The position numbers and the translations under genes were made by a program. A stretch of 32,884 nucleotides of DNA from Pseudorhodobacter sp. PARRP1 (GTDB lineage: Bacteria > Pseudomonadota > Alphaproteobacteria > Rhodobacterales > Rhodobacteraceae), in contig NKIU01000008.1 of assembly GCA_002256245.1 (NCBI GenBank), positions 117,333-150,216 of the forward strand, given 5' to 3'. Of the stretch, positions 32,759 through 32,884 are shown in pieces (position 1 is the first letter of the stretch; the number at the start of each line of letters is the position of its first letter). The notes below the pieces were generated by a model, which did no database searches, had not been told where the DNA came from, and saw only the letters and a program-made list of their open reading frames with translations.

Positions 32759-32884
32759 GGCTCTGTTGCAGAAATCGTGAGGGATTCCCTTCGTGACTCC
32801 AAGGTGTTAGTCGGCTTGGATGAGCAGGCCCACACCCCCGACCTACCGCACTACGAACTGGCGCTCCTACAACGCCGCCCTGAA
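32759..32884 (+). mobile_element. Insertion sequence of the IS5 family (probably IS903 group), left end
   Basis: From 32759 the sequence begins GGCTCTGTTGCAGAAATCG, resembling IS903-group terminal repeats (GGCTTTGTTGAATAAATC type), followed 42 bases later by a transposase start. The element continues beyond the window, so its right end and target duplication are unseen. The nine flanking bases at 32750-32758 should recur at the other end if this is an IS903-type insertion. Confidence 0.85.
32820..32884 (+). CDS. IS5-family transposase, N-terminus only
   Basis: The first 21 codons read MSRPTPPTYRTTNWRSYNAAL, then K. The TNWxxYNxAL motif marks the N-terminus of IS5-family DDE transposases. The catalytic domain lies beyond the right edge. 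The gene reads away from the disrupted membrane-protein gene. Confidence 0.85.
   Translation, partial: MSRPTPPTYRTTNWRSYNAAL

Overview
The window is about 67% GC with tightly packed, overlapping genes. It reads as a chromosomal segment of a Rhodobacteraceae (Rhodobacterales) alphaproteobacterium. The grounds are the aerobic Cob-type cobalamin pathway, a BluE-type L-threonine kinase beside BluB, a DUF1636 protein next to CobW, and short intergenic repeats of the kind I know from this family. Genus cannot be fixed from the sequence.

Layout. 1-125 is the 3' end of rpiB. 421-6858 holds housekeeping and unknown genes: a secreted MORN-repeat protein (-), glutamine-dependent NAD synthetase and a YnfA-type membrane protein (+), an exported unknown protein and a zincin-like metallopeptidase (-), and glutamyl-tRNA synthetase (+). 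This block is bracketed by two inverted 214-bp copies of a strongly structured repeat (151-364 and 6884-7097), each lying between convergent genes.

7194-31520 is a nearly complete aerobic adenosylcobalamin locus. Lower-ligand activation and final assembly (cobU-cobT-cobS, -) diverge from a nucleotide-loop operon (alpha-ribazole phosphatase, bluE, cobD, cobC, bluB, +). cobQ and cobO follow on the minus strand. A cobalamin riboswitch with its own promoter and a candidate terminator then leads a long plus-strand operon: DUF1636, cobW, cobN, cobG, cobH, cobI, cobJ, (cobK inverted), cobL, cobE, cobM, cobB, cobA. A second cobalamin riboswitch precedes a solo CbiM-like permease, which is followed by cobF. 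Together these genes account for uroporphyrinogen III to adenosylcobalamin. The exceptions are the CobS/CobT chelatase partners of CobN and the cob(II)yrinate reductase, which are not in the window.

31521-32884 is accessory DNA: a BrnT/BrnA toxin-antitoxin pair, then an AT-rich membrane-protein gene whose 5' end has been cut off by an IS5-family element running off the right edge.

The most unusual signals are the 214-bp structured inverted repeat, the antisense cobK with both ends overlapping its neighbours inside a plus-strand operon, a 15-bp tandem repeat plus a low-GC patch within cobG, and two identical 14-bp palindromes 25 bp apart upstream of the second riboswitch.
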